The notes below the pieces were generated by a model. The model was not told where the DNA came from, ran no database searches, and was given only the letters and a program-made list of their open reading frames with translations. Made by a program: the position numbers and the translations under genes. A stretch of DNA of 64,000 bases from contig JARWKL010000012.1 of NCBI GenBank assembly GCA_029961685.1, positions 19,639,227 to 19,703,226 of the forward strand, read 5' to 3'. How positions within the stretch are numbered: position 1 is the first letter of the stretch; each line of letters begins with the position of its first letter. Origin of the DNA: Aristolochia californica. Taxonomy: Eukaryota > Streptophyta > Magnoliopsida > Piperales > Aristolochiaceae. Of the stretch, positions 23,276-36,229 are shown one piece after another.

Positions 23276-25459
23276 GGACCCGATTAAGAGATTAAATCGG
23301 GAGCTCTCTGATTTGGGGTTTTAAGGTTGAGACAACGAGAATTTGGGGTTTTCGTCTGGAAGAAAGAGGGGTTTCGTTGAGGGAAGATCAGAGCTCGATT
23401 TTGTATGCTAGAAGCCGCAAAGCTTCACCCCCTTCCGATTTTAGTGGATTCTTGTCTCCTCCCGTGGATGTAGGTTGTCGCCGAACCACATAAGATCGTT
23501 GCCTCTTTTGCTGTTGTGTTGATTTACTATTTTATGCTCATATTTGATTTCCCTCTTCGATTATATACTTCGTATTTGATATTCTCGTTTTATTATGCAC
23601 AAATTTGTGTTTTTGCTGTAACAAATTGGTATCAGAGCGGGGGTTTCCGGCGTCGGCGCCGGATTTCCGATTGTCTCTTTCTGTTTCCACTGACGGGAAG
23701 AGAGTTCTCTGTCCCAAGCTTCCGTTTGGTGGTTTTCAGGAAGTACCGAAAGGGGAAGAAATTTTTTTTGGGGGCACTATTCGATGGTTTCTGTAAGTGT
23801 CGAGGAGAAGAAAAAAAATTGTTTTTGGGGGCACTGTTCGGTGTTGGATTCTAGAAGTGAAAAGAGAAAGACTCTGTTTATCAGAGAGGTCCAAAGAGAA
23901 GATTTAAGCATCTGAGCATTTTTTTTGTGATCGAGGGTATTTTGGTAATTATGGCTGCGAACTATACAATAGAGAAATTTGATGGGGAGATGGGTTTCAG
24001 TTTGTGGTGCGTAAAAATTCATGCCTTGTTAGTACAACAAGGATTCCACAGAGCATTGAATGGAAAGGATAAGTTTTCAGCTACGATGTTAGAAGAAGAC
24101 AAGGAGGATCTTGACATCAAAGCTCTTAGTTCCATTCAGTTGTGTTTGACTGATGAGGTTTTGCGGGAAGTTGCAGATGAGATGACCGTTGCTGGTTTGT
24201 GGCTGAACTTGGAGAGTATTTATATGACTAAATCTCTCACGAACAAGCTGTATTTGAAGCAACGCCTTTACACTCTTCGGATGAAAGAACGTACATCTCT
24301 CAAAGACATCTTAATGAGTTCAATAAGATTGTTATGGATTTGAGAAATATAGATGTTACCATTGAAGATGATGATCAAGCACTGGTTGTGTTGTGCTCTT
24401 TACCCCCATCCTATGAGCACTCCGTAACAACTATGCTCCATGGGCACGATACCATCTCTATGGAGGATGTTAAGGCATCTTTATACTCTAACGAATTGAG
24501 AAAAAAAGTGTCTTCCAGTGGGAGCGAGGAGCAAGCAGATGGTCTGTTTGTTCGAGGGCGAACGAAGGAAAAGGATTCTAGAGGTAGTTGCCGTTCTAGG
24601 CCAAAGTCAAGGGGGAAATGGGGCAAGTGCTATTATTGTCATCAACCGGGTCATTTTGCAAGAGATTGTCCAAAACTCAAAGAGAAGGAGAAAAAAGAAG
24701 AAAATGAAGAGGTTGCTGGGCTTGTTGAATATCATTCTGATGGTTCAGAATATGTTCTCACAGTTGAGTGCTGCACACTCACAGGTTGAGTGGATACTTG
24801 ATTCGGGCCGCTCCTACCACATGTGTCCTATCAAGGATTTTTTCTGCGACATACCAGTCGGTAGATGGTGGTACAATTTTGATGGGGATTTTTTGCCCTG
24901 TGAAACTACTTGGGATTGGAACGGTTCAGATCAAGATGTATGACGGTATAGTGAGGATTTTGAAGAAGTTCGACATGTACCAGATTTTGTTTTCTCTAAG
25001 TTCTCTTATTTTCCTTGGCTACAAATATACAGCTGAAGGTGGAGTTTTTTGGAGGCCTGTATAGGTACATTGGTTGTGATGAAAGGTAAAAGGTTGGAAA
25101 CCTTTATGTGCTTCAGGATAGTACAGTCATAGGTATTGCAGCAGTTTCCTCATCTTCAAATTGATATTGACACGACTCGTCTGTGGAATATTCGATTAGG
25201 GTATATCAGTGAGCAGGTGGAGTTTGAGGGTGTTACAGCGAAGACACAAATCCGAGCATAATAAAAGGAGAATATCAACTACGAAGTATATAACCGAAGA
25301 GAGAAATCAAATATGAGCATAAAATCAGTAAATCAACACAATAGCAAAAGAGGCAACGATCTTACGTGGTTCAGCGACAACCTACATCCATGGGAGGAGA
25401 CAAGAATCCACTAAAATTGAAAAGGGGTGAAGCTTTGCAGGTTCGAGCATACAAAATCG
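23276..25459 (+). mobile_element. Copia-5, TNT1-like element with inverted LTR arms
   Basis: A left LTR ends GCTGTAACA at 23623 and is followed by a tRNA-Met primer site TGGTATCAGAGCGGGGG at 23627-23643. Gag and protease follow. At about 25238 the element switches to an inverted copy of its own LTR (25239-25459 is the reverse complement of 23396-23612). It sits between the DODA-D promoter and 5' UTR. Integrase core, RT and RNase H are absent. Confidence 0.8.
23951..25235 (+). pseudogene. Copia-5 gag-protease remnant (TNT1/Tork-like)
   Basis: Starts ATG at 23951 (MAANYTIEKFDGEMGFSLW). Gag motifs SLTNKLYLKQRLYTLRM and LCSLPPSYEHSVTTMLHG, then CCHC knuckle CYYCHQPGHFARDC, then a protease start WILDSG at about 24790. 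One frameshift near 24320 splits Gag and another precedes protease. The last recognisable part is LWNIRLGYIS, the GAG-pre-integrase start, at about 25180. Gag resembles tobacco Tnt1. Confidence 0.85.
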
Positions 25460-25680
25460 TCTTTCTTGGTCTCCCTGCAAATACTCAAGCACCATGGACA
25501 CCTTCCTCCGCCTGTATTGGATTTATGTTCAAAAAAGCCATTTGCCTCATCAACACTATTTTTCAAATACTTATTGCCACTGTTTCCTCATCGTTCACTT
25601 TCCTATTTTGGCTTTTCCGAGGCTTCTGTTTTTAACAATCTCTGAATGATCACGTAGCTTTAATTAATAAATTTAATCGT
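25460..25680 (+). pseudogene. DODA-D remnant: start codon fused to 3' UTR
   Basis: 25460-25505 is the DODA 5' UTR and first four codons (ATG at 25494). It then jumps directly to the DODA 3' UTR (CTCCGCCTGTATTGGATTTA, matching 4874 onward) and continues to about 25672. All coding exons and introns between are gone. The join CTTCCTCCG is compatible with microhomology between exon 1 and the 3' UTR. Confidence 0.85.
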
Positions 25681-25768
25681 TTGATCCAATGAAAATATAT
25701 CCTTTACCTATTTCCATGTAACTTTAAGCTATTATTAATTTTATTAAACCCAAGAGATCACAAGGTAA

Positions 25769-26095
25769 TGAGAGAAGAGAGGAACTCTAGCCCTTGGGAG
25801 AGAGGAGAGGAGAAACCAAGGGAGAGAAATAAGAGGAAAATAGAGAGAGGTGTATGGACAAATTTAAGCCAAGTGAATGAAGGTTGAATGCTCTACCCAT
25901 GCTTTGAGTCTATGTTTATAGTTGTGTGAAGGTGTTTACATTGACTACATTGCCCTTAAGGCTACATACTTCAAAAGGAAAAAGACAAAAGAGGACATAC
26001 ACCATTTTGGATAATTAAAATTCTATGCCCTCTCTTTGAAACTCTTCCTTATTTACTAGCCATGCCACACCAACACACGTGGGTATATCTTAGCA
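25769..26095 (-). repeat. Left LTR (3' LTR) of non-coding element
   Basis: Shares GAGAAGAGAGGAACTCTAG and GTTGTGTGAAGGTGTTTAC with the right LTR, with many substitutions, so the insertion is old. The outermost bases TGTTGATTTT are missing on this side. Confidence 0.7.
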
Positions 26096-27666
26096 CCCCC
26101 TCAAGTTAGTGTTTGTTACTTCCCTTGCAAATAATCTTGGTTAAGAAACTTGTGTGCTTTTAAAAAAAAAAAATTTGATTGCCTTGATTTGATTCATCTT
26201 CTTCTTGTTCATATCTTGCTTTTAGTCTTCATCTTGTTTCCCCTTGACTTTGATATTTAAGTCACATAAAATTTGATTACCACACATGTGGAATTCTTCA
26301 TTGTTGGTTTCCTTTGTCTTGTATTTCTTCTTCTGCTTCTTTCCCTCATGTTGGGGATCTCTTTATTCTTTACCAAGAGATTCAACTTTCACAACATAAT
26401 GGTGAGGGAAGAAAAATCACTGCTAGCCGTACGACAAAACTCCATACACCAATCAAAACGGTCATAGTCTGAAACACACTGCACTCAATTTCAAAGATGA
26501 AAAAATAATCCAACTAAAGGGCACACCAATGAGACTACTCACTTTTTAAGGGTAGCTCAAACACAAATCACCTCTGGGGTGAAAAATAAAAGACTTGACT
26601 CAAGCTGGATGTTGGGTACAATCCTATAATATTAGGTACTTTAAACTGAATGAGGCACATAATGCAACTCTTCATATTTCCAATTAAGAAGGAAACACTT
26701 TTAGACCAATAGATAGATAAAAAAGTGACCAGGTTCAACTCAAGAGGGTGATAAAAAATAATTCCTCTATTCACATCAAGGAAACTTAAAAAAATTTCAA
26801 TAAAAAAGTGTTGAGATGGAACATAATAATGGAAACTTTTGAAAAATAAACTTCATAAGGCAATTACTATTTAACACAACTTGACCAATTTACAAATACA
26901 ATATTCAAGAGATAATTTTGGAATAAGGGAGATTTAGGATACGTATTAGGAATCTAGAATTAGGAAACAAAATTTTCTAAATAAAAAATTTCAGACTTTG
27001 TCAAAAAGGATATTAAACTCATGATGGAAAAAACTTCTCTTAAGGAAACTAAAGTAATGTGAGATCAAACAAAAAAAAAAAACTTTTAAGGAATGACAGA
27101 TACTCAAGTTGGAAAATTCTTGATTAGATTTTGAAAACAAATAGGAAACTCAACCAACATTACCAACTCAAAAAGTGAAGCAAAAAACTCGACTTAAATT
27201 CGATTATATACATGAAACAGGATACCAATATAACATTTGATTCTTCCAAGGTGGATATCTCTCTCTAGAAAGATCAGATTGAGAGACGGTTTATTGGCAT
27301 AGAAAGTAGACTCACATAGATTTATTTGGAGATATAATTCTCAATATAAATCCTCAGTAATGTTGGTACAAACCTTTCAGGAAGATGAGGCTTTCTGCTA
27401 CAACATGAAATTTTTTTGCTGCTTTAAAAGTCGATTTGTCTTTCCTAAAAAATCTGATTTTAACATTTCTTTTTGAGTTGAAATCTAGAATCAATAATCT
27501 TTCCAATGGTATATAATTTGAAATATTAAAAATACGATAAAGAAGAACAGGAATTGGGAAGAAACTTCTCTTTTTCCTTTTTCTTTTTCTTCTTCTTCTT
27601 CTTTCTCCCTTTCTTCTCTATCTTATTCTCCTTTTCCATCTCAGATCTTTGCCCACTGTGGTACCA

Positions 27667-28003
27667 TGTTGATTTTTGAGAGAAGAGAGGAACTCTAGCT
27701 CTTGGGAGGGAGAATAGAAGAAACCAACGGAGAAAAAGAAGAGGAAAAGAGAAAGAGGTGTATGAATGAATTTGAGGCAAGAGGAAGAAGCTTGAATGCT
27801 CTACCCCATGCCTCGAGGCTATATTTATAGTTGTGTGAAGGTGTTTACAATTACTACAATGCCCATAGGGCTACATGCTTCAAAAGATAAAGACATAAGA
27901 GAACATACACCAACTTGCATAATTACAATTTAATGCCATCTCTATGAAAGTTCTACTTATTTACTAGGTATGCCACACCTACACACATGGGTGTCTCTTA
28001 ACA
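27667..28003 (-). repeat. Right LTR (5' LTR) of non-coding element
   Basis: 337 bases, TG...CA termini, direct copy of 25769-26095. Confidence 0.7.
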
Positions 28004-29343
28004 TGAATATAGCCAAAATAATTAAGGGTAATATCGTCCTTAATATTTTGAGCTATTATAAGTTAAGTATCAAAAAAATAAATGGGACCACCATCCTCTC
28101 TCCATTTTGATGACCTCAACTTCCATCCTATTTGCACTGGGGGGGGGGGGGGGGGGGGGGGGGGTGGTCTTTGATTATTACTAGAAAAATCTTCACCTTC
28201 TATCAAAATTCCTTAGATTTCAAGATCCCTTTGCGACTTGTGTTGTCTACTCTATTATAAAAATCTTTCTTCCTCATACCTCTTTAAGTACCATCATTCA
28301 CAGCACGGAGAGGGGAGAATAGAACCCCTCTCCCCCCCACCCCTGACTGTGACGTAAGAGAGGGAACATGAAGAACCCGATTAATTGAATTAAAAAATGA
28401 GCACAACTATTATGGCTAGTAGAAAGAACATTTGTGGTAGGGGTCTAACATGATTGAGGAATCCCCAAGTTTATCATAAGTAGATAAGTACACACTAGGT
28501 GAGTGTCATTCCATTGGGAACTTGACCTCAAGGTCTTGTAAACTTCTTTCATTAGCTTCTACCCATTTTGAACATAGTGAGAAATTGCTAGGTAGCCCTT
28601 GATGACGAAGTACCTTGGCTCCATCATTGCCAATCTCGATACCTTCCCTTTTCTCACATGCTCCTCGAATTTAAAATCATAAAGATGAAACTTGAAAATG
28701 TACTTTAGATTCCTCAAAATCCTATAAAGGAGTGGTGGAGATGTTCTTTCAGTAATTCCCTAGTCCATTTTATTCTTGCATAAAGAATCAATAGTGGTTT
28801 TTTGTGTGTATCCTTTTGAGTTTTACCAATCTTCTTGACTAGGGTTTTAAATGGATCTAGATATCAATTTGACATGTTGCATAATATCTAAAATTTTAGA
28901 TGTTTCAGATCCTATTCGTGTACCGAGACCTGAAATAAAATTTTTGGAATCCGGATCAGAATACAAAGATAATATGCATTCGTAACTATCTGAATCTGAA
29001 ATGGGGAAACCTATTCCTAACCGCCTCCCTCTCCCATTCGACTCTCCCCCATTTCATTTTATTGTACTCTTCTCTTTGTCTCTCCTTCCCTAAACCTAGT
29101 CTCTATCTATCTATGCATCCGTCTGTCGAATAGCCATAGCAGACCACCCCTCGAATCTCATTCTCCTCTCTTGTACCGAAACCCTGGCCTCGAACATCAT
29201 GGCATCACCTCAACAACCATGGCTATTGGGTAATCTTTACTATTCAAATCAACATTCCAACTTCCTTTTACAACTTTGCCTTCCTGAGTTTCATCTATTT
29301 TAAAGAGGTTTTATTTATTTCTTTTGAGTTTTAAATCAAAATG
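28004..29343. other. Intergenic with 26-base poly-G tract
   Basis: No gene recognised. A run of 26 G lies at 28139-28164. The remainder is AT-rich or pyrimidine-rich sequence without a convincing frame. Confidence 0.5.
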
Positions 29344-30152
29344 TGTCAAAAAAATTTAAAAATAAAAGGCTTGCGTGTATAGCATTGTGTCAAAATGCCA
29401 AGGTCATAGGTTCGAGACCTGCTTGGACAAAAGACATGTATTTTCATTTAGTTCTATTTCCATTACTTACACATTGCTAAAAGCAATGGGGATGTTTTGG
29501 TGGGCCAGCATGTCATATGTGTGACATGTTGGTCCAAAAAAGGATGAGTTTTTTTTTATCATATCAATTCAATTACTGGGATGGATCAAGATCAAAGTCG
29601 TTGGATGGAAATAGTTAGAGATCTAAACCATCAGATAAAAAAAGTTACATATCTGAACATTAGTTTGGGATCAATGATCTGAACCGATAGATCAAAGTGG
29701 TTATAGATCTGGAAGGTCAGATCAAGGGGTGGTTTTTTCCATAAGAGTTAGAAAGTTTTATAAATAGAGCTTTAGAACATCAGAGAGAAAATCCATTGTT
29801 CTTGAAAGAAAAGGGAAAAATATCGTAGTTCGATCCTATTCAAGTAGCCAGAAAAGGTCTTGAAGAGTTTGTGGGTCCACTTAGCACATTGTGCACGTCT
29901 AAGAGGGCAGAAAGGTTTGTTTTATATTGGGAAGGGATCGTCTGCATCCTGTTCCCTGTAGGACACGAATCTCTCTCGAAGATAGTGAATACACACCTCG
30001 GGCTAGATAGTGGTATTATTTAGTTATTTTATTAATGTTTATCTGATTGGTGAAGCGGATCGACAAAAGGTACACATCGACACAAAATTTAATTTGGGTT
30101 TGTTAAAGTTTTTATTTAAGTTCTATGAGTTTGCTTTATTTTATTTTCAACA
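29344..30152 (+). repeat. Copia-3 LTR with tRNA-Ile-like segment
   Basis: Matches the inverted solo LTR at 58498-59204 and the fragment at 53627-53920. Near its start (29379-29428) it holds a tRNA-like stretch with a B-box GGTTCGAGACC at 29409-29419. Confidence 0.65.
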
Positions 30153-30159
30153 ATTTTGA

Positions 30160-33100
30160 AAGAGATTCAAACATCTAGAATGGGAAAATAAAAAAACTTA
30201 CTAAAAAAAACACTGAAACCCGAATCGTTTGATGGGAAAATTTTCAGTAGATGGCAGAAACAGATGGAATACTGGTTAAAAACTTTAGAGTTATTCTTAG
30301 TTGTGAGTGCCCCACCAGTTAGTAGCCCAAAGGACCATAAACCAACAATATCAAGTGTTAACACAAATATGAAAAAGATGATTATTTGTGTCATTGTCTT
30401 ATCCTTAGTACACTAAGCAATAATTTATATAACTTGTATTTTGATGCAAAAAGTACAAAAGGTTTGTTGATTTTCAGGACTTTATGGATTAGCTCATGGA
30501 GCAAAAAGGAGATGACATGTTTGGGAAAAAAACTGGAGAAGAAAGAGGCTATGGACTTGTCCTAACCCTCCCCCTGAAGCTCTATTAATAGATGAGTAAA
30601 AATATAATATTAAAATTATGTCCCTAAAAATCAAAATAATTACATCAATGTCATCTTTATGTGATGACTCTTTATTTACCATCATGCCACCACTATGTGG
30701 GCCTTCCTTGGTCCGTGGGCTTGATCCCATTTTCCACCTCTCTTGGATGCGTGGGCCTTCCTTGGTCGGGTGGGCTTGAGCCCATCTTCCAATAAGGTTT
30801 ATGGAAGACTTTAGAGTTAAATTACGGGCAAGAAACAAAATTTGAATAGAAGTTTTTCATAGGAGAGTATTCACCTATATGATGGCAGATCGGTATTCGA
30901 TCAACCACATGAAATTCAAATCATTGTTGCTACGATGATTGCCAAGGGTATCCCTATTGCTAAGAATTTCCTATTTCCAAGGTATTCCTATTGTTGCCAT
31001 GGGAATCTAGATGGTCAGACTTCTAGATCCAGATGAAACTTTAAAGAGAATTTTGCACAATAGATGAAGTGTTGGAGTCGATTTGACAAAAAAAGCATAG
31101 AAACAACAAAGAGAAAAACTTAGGCAATGGATATGAAGTTAGTGGAAGAGGAAATTTGATAGAATCAAAGAAGAAGCCCAAGAAATTCCTTGGTAATCCT
31201 AAACAAAATATTTTGTAGAACGGAACAAGAGGGCATGTCATGTCTATGGAAAATCGGGTAACTTTGCTAAACAATGTATAAAAAAAAAAAAATTAAAGGG
31301 CAAGGTGATGGTACCACTCCTCAGGCAAACTTGAAAATCTAAACTAGCTCGGTTGGAACCGATGAAAGGTTAGTAACAACTAACTTGGAAATATATCTAG
31401 CATTTAATACAACCGATTGGTGGATTGACATAGGAACAATTGTCCATATTTGTTCTGATATTTCCTATTTTTCTTTATATTAGGCGGCCAAAGAGATTTG
31501 TTATAATGGGCAATTCCTGCGTTGCTCAAGTGATAGGTGAAGGAGAAATAGAGTTGAAGTTCACATTTGGGAACCCTCTCACTCTACACAATGTGCAATG
31601 CAAGCCAAATGTATGGAAGAATCTTGTTAACGGTTTCCTTCTGAGTCAATTAGGTTACAAATTAGTGTTTGAATAGAATAAGGTTGTAATTACCAAGGGT
31701 GGGTCTTTTGTAGGAAAGGGTTATGTTTCTAACGGTTTATTCAAATGAAATGTAATTTCTACCAAAAATATCAGTGAGAATTAAACTTCATCTTAAGTCA
31801 TGCTAGTTGACTCTTTTGACTTATGGCATAGTAGACTTGGGCATGTAAATATGAATACTCTAAAAAGTAGACGCTCTATAAAAAAAATAATACAAGGTTA
31901 AAAAATAAGTGTGAGATGTGTCCAATCAAAAAAATCTAGAAAGCTATTTATGTCAACAAGTAGAAGCTCTGACCTTCTAGAATTTATACATAGTGACATC
32001 TGTGAGATGAGCTGTATTTTGACCAGAGGAGAAAAAAGGTATTTTATTACCTTTATAGATGATATTTCAAAATAAAGCTATGTGTATCTAATTAGGCCTA
32101 AGGATAAAGCGTTAGAAAATTTTTAAAATTTTAAATCAGAAGTAGAAAATCAAACCCAAAAAACAATAAAAAAAACTTAGGTCAGATAGAAGAGGAGAAT
32201 ATAGTTCTATAGAATTTTGAAAATTCTTTTTAAATACTTTAAAGTATAGGGTTGTCTTGCTAAAGTTAAAATAAACTTTAACATGATAAAGCTGAGTCCT
32301 TAGACTTACGATGCAATTTTAATAGGATATGCAAAAAGCAACAATGCATATTGGTTTTTAGTTGTAGATTCAAATTTACCTAAATTTTCTATAACTACTA
32401 TTAAAGAATCCGATGATGCTGTAATTTTTGAGTAAGAGACCTAGGATAGAAAAGAACTTAGGAGATGATTTTTACACATTCCTCACAGAGGATGATCCAT
32501 TGACTTTTACCGAAGCAATGAAATCTTGTGAAACGTCCATGTGGGAGGAAGTAGTTAAAAGTGAAATAGATTCAATTTTTTCACACCATACATGAGAATT
32601 AAAAGACTTACCTCCAAGGTCCAGAAAAATTGGATGCAAATGGATTTTCAAAAAGAAACATAATCCTGATGGGTCCATAGAGAAATCCAAAGATACATTA
32701 GTTGCTAAAGGTTTTAGTCAGAGAGAGAGGATCAATTTTATTTTTTTACACTTATTCACCAGTTACTAGGATAACTACAATTTGAGTGCTTATTGCACTG
32801 ATTGCATCATATAACCTCAAAATACATCAGATGGATGTTAAAACAACCTTTTTCAATGGAGAATCAGAGGAAGAAAATTATATGAAATAACCAGAGGGTT
32901 TTGTAATTCCTGGTCATGAGAATAAGGTGTGTGAACTAGTCAAATATTTATATGGTCTACAACAAGCTCCCAGGTAGTGGCATGAAAATTTTGATAACGG
33001 TAATTCTATCATATGCTTTCAAAATATGTGATTTTGATAAATGTGTATATTTAAAAATATAAAATAAGGTTTTCATTATGTTATGTCTTTATGTTGATGA

Positions 33101-34030
33101 CATCTTGATATTTGGAAATGAAAATATCAAAATATTAGAGGCAAAAATATTCCATAATGATAATTTTGATATGAAAGACCTAGGGTTAGCGAATATGATA
33201 TTAGGAATCAAATAATTAAAACTAAAAATGAGATTGCTTTGAGTCAATCTCATTATGTGGAAAAAGTTTTGAAACGGTTTCGATATAAGAAATGTAAACT
33301 AGTTAACACACCATATGATTCTAGCATAAAATTAAAGAAGAATGGTGGGGATAGTGTTTCACAGTTGAGGTACTCTTAAATTATTGGAAGTCTCATGTAT
33401 TTATCAAACTGTACTAGACCAAATATTTTCTTCGCGGTAGGAAGACTATGTCGGAATACAAGTAACCCCGATAAAACTCACTGGGATACTATTGAAAGAC
33501 TTCTTAAACATTTGAAAGGTACTATTAATCACACAATACACTATTATGGTTTTCCAGCTATGCTAGAAGGATACAGTGACGCTAACTAAATATCTAATTT
33601 CGATAACGCTAAAGCCACTAGTGGTTTTGTATTTACACTATGTGGAGGGGGGGGGGAGGGGGTGTTTGCTGTCGCTTAGAAATCTTCTAAGAAGACCATG
33701 ATTACTAGATCTACTATGGAGGATGAGATGGTAGCCTTAGAGTTAGTTTGTGGAGAATTTGAATGGCTTACTAGTCTATTATAAGACATTCCCATGATGG
33801 ATAAGCCAATTCCCTCTATCTTAATTAATTTTGATAATCAGACGACGATTATGAAAGTTAAAAGTAAAAATCCTAAGTCAAAGTCATCTAGGCATATTAA
33901 GCTTCGATATAAAATCTTGAGGACACTCACATCCACAAGTTATAACCTTGAGTTATAGTAAATCGATAGAAAACTTGGCAGATCACCTGACCAAGGGTTT
34001 GTTAAGAGGACAAGTACAGTATCCTTTGAG
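30160..34030 (+). pseudogene. Copia-3 gag-pol remnant
   Basis: Recognisable pieces: Gag start FDGKIFSRWQ (about 30215), zinc-knuckle remnant (about 31240), protease-region remnant (31440-31676), GAG-pre-integrase (DLWHSRLGHVN, about 31815), integrase (about 31980), RT start KWIFKKKHNPDGSI (about 32640), VDD box (about 33090), YLSNCTRPNIFFAVGRL (33395-33589) and RNase H tail. Dozens of stops and frameshifts; long dead. Confidence 0.8.
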
Positions 34031-34130
34031 GGTGATGAGATTAAAGCCTATTACTTGAGTCGCCGTCAGTGGCAACCCAACCTATGTAACTGAAATTCCA
34101 AGATGAAGGTTCAATGGGAAAAATAAGGTG

Positions 34131-35175
34131 AATGAGTGACAGGTAGAAACACCAAATTAAAGTGAATTTTATTCACATCCCATCTCTACGAAGTAGGTGC
34201 TTAACTGCATTGGATATGAGGTTGGTGTATTAACTTAAAGATATCGAGGCTATGATAGCAGAGTGTAAAGATGCAATTAGGGGTAGCATCGAGTCAATCT
34301 GAGCTCGAATCTGCATGTGTTCGAGCTGTGCTTGATTTAAATACTTCAAACTCGAGCTCGAACCGAGCCCAGCCTCGAGCCTAAAATTGAAATCGAGTTT
34401 GAGCCCAATAATTTAACCGAGTTCAAGCTCGAGCTCAAGCTGAGATCAGGATCCAACCTACATTTATAACTTGGCATAAATTACATATCAAATAAATTGT
34501 ACATAAAATTATGCATAAATTTAACTTAAAATTGGGCATGACCTCTGTACATAAACCCTACATAAAATTTTCTATACACTCTGCATGAAATTATTCATAA
34601 CACTCATTCAATAATCAAACACAAATTTAAATGAAATATCAATATCAAGTTTACAATCACCCAAACAAAAACTATACATCCAGTATACATTTATGAACTC
34701 CAACTCAAGATTTCATCTTCTCAAGATACATGATATATTGTTTCCAAAGATAACATATAGTAATGAATACAACCATAACCGCTCTTCTACTGGTGATACA
34801 CATGCTGGGAAAACAAAAACAAAACTGTTAGCATGACAAGTGTGCATAAATTTGATAAATTATTTTCATATATGAATCAACTACCTTTTTTAATACTGAT
34901 ATTGTACTTATTTTTGTATTGTCGGAGTCCTGTTCAAACTTGCTCTCGTAAAATCAAGATTTGTCCCCAGTATACTTGCCAACTACGCCAACTACACATC
35001 ACCCATGTCAAACAGATGAATGATGCCCATTAAAGATGCAGTCCAACTGATCTTTAAATGAATGTTGCCCATAAAATATGCAGTCCAGTATACATTGATA
35101 AACTCTAGCCCAACTTTGGTAAAGATATTGAAAAACTGATTCCTATTCACGAATTGTTTAAGGGGTAATTTGGAT
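34131..35175. repeat. Third copy of uncharacterised unit segment
   Basis: Collinear with 13693-14780 and 45645-46730. Includes the GAGCTCGA-rich block at 34273-34455. The match ends at GATTTGTGCCA, where copia-4 begins. Confidence 0.7.
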
Positions 35176-36226
35176 TTGTGCCACCCATAAGAAACAGATA
35201 AATCCAAGTAAATCTAGTACAATCATCAACAAGAGTTAAGAAAAAACAATGACCAGTGTAAGAAACAGTTTGATATGGCCCCCAAATATCACAGTGCAAG
35301 AGATTAAAAGGAAATTTTGACAAATGATTATGGGATTCACAAGACAGCCTACGTTGTTTAGCAAGGGGACAAATATAACAAGAATCTGACTTATGTAATC
35401 TAGTTACATCACATTTCAACTGATCTTTCAAAGAATCAAGTTTCTTAAAAGAAATGTGTCCTAGCCTATTATGCCAAACATGAGCAGAAACATTGTTAAC
35501 AAAAGCATTGGAAACAGAATTCAAACATTGAGCACTAAGAACATAGAGATCTTGGACTTTGTCACCCTTGCCAATTATCCTCTTGGTGGACAAATCCTGG
35601 ATAACAAAACAATCAAGAAAGAAACTTACTGTAAGGCCAGATTCAGTAACTAAAGCACTAACAGAGATCAAGTTGAATTTGAATTGAGGGACAAATAGTA
35701 CGTCTTTAAGCATAAGGTTAGAATGCAGTTTAACATCACTAGCAAAATGGACCAAAATTTGAGAATGATTTGGCAAACTAACTGTAGTGTGAGGAACATA
35801 ATGGAAGGAAACAAAAGCATGAGCTTGAGAAAAAATATGTCGAGTAGCTCCTGAGTCAACAATCCAGAATTGATGTGAAGAAATTAGAGGATTTAAAGAC
35901 ACAGAAAAACAAGTACCTGCAAGGTAGTTGGTTGTAGAAGATTTCGGAGCAGTGGTGACCTTTGCTGAGCTACTCAAATGTGTAGAAAGCATTGACATTA
36001 GCTGCTGATATTGATTTGAGTTCACATTCTAAACAAAACTCCCAATTGAATTAGAACCATGACTAGCATCAGCAGTAGAAACTTGATAAACAGCAGCATT
36101 AGAATTGTTGTTGGTTTTGGATTTATATCCAGGCGGATAGCCATGGAGCTTGTAGCAACCATCTATAGTATGTCCAAGATTCTTGGAATGAGTATAATAA
36201 AATTTGTCCCTTTTCTGATTCTTGTG
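35165..36226 (-). pseudogene. Copia-4 gag-protease-integrase fragment
   Basis: Minus strand. The Gag C-terminus GHTIDGCYKLHGYPPGY lies at about 36150, then one stop, then an open stretch (36025-35147) with protease WIVDSGATRHI, GAG-pre-integrase WHNRLGHISFKKL and CYICPLAKQRR, and integrase start LLHCDIWGPYQT..LVDDCTRFTW. It ends abruptly in the integrase core on the left and exactly at the unit-2 boundary on the right. Confidence 0.88.
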
Positions 36227-36229
36227 TGT

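Larger units (their letters stand above)
25769..28003 (-). mobile_element. Non-coding LTR retrotransposon (TRIM/LARD-like)
   Basis: Two direct LTRs: 25769-26095 and 27667-28003. The right one is TGTTGATTTT...TTAACA. A polypurine tract lies next to the left LTR (on the minus strand AACTTGAGGGGG) and a primer-like site TGGTACCACAGTGGGC lies next to the right LTR, giving minus orientation. The 1.57-kb interior has no recognisable gag or pol, so mobility would depend on other elements. Confidence 0.7.
29344..34130 (+). mobile_element. Copia-3, old degenerate Ty1/copia element
   Basis: A 5' LTR (29344-30152, TGTCA...TCAACA) is followed by scattered gag, protease, integrase, RT and RNase H remnants in plus orientation up to LADHLTKG at about 33990. 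No 3' LTR is seen. A 330-base block at 30463-30795 (TGTTGATTTT...) inside gag may be a nested solo LTR related to the family at 27667. Confidence 0.75.
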
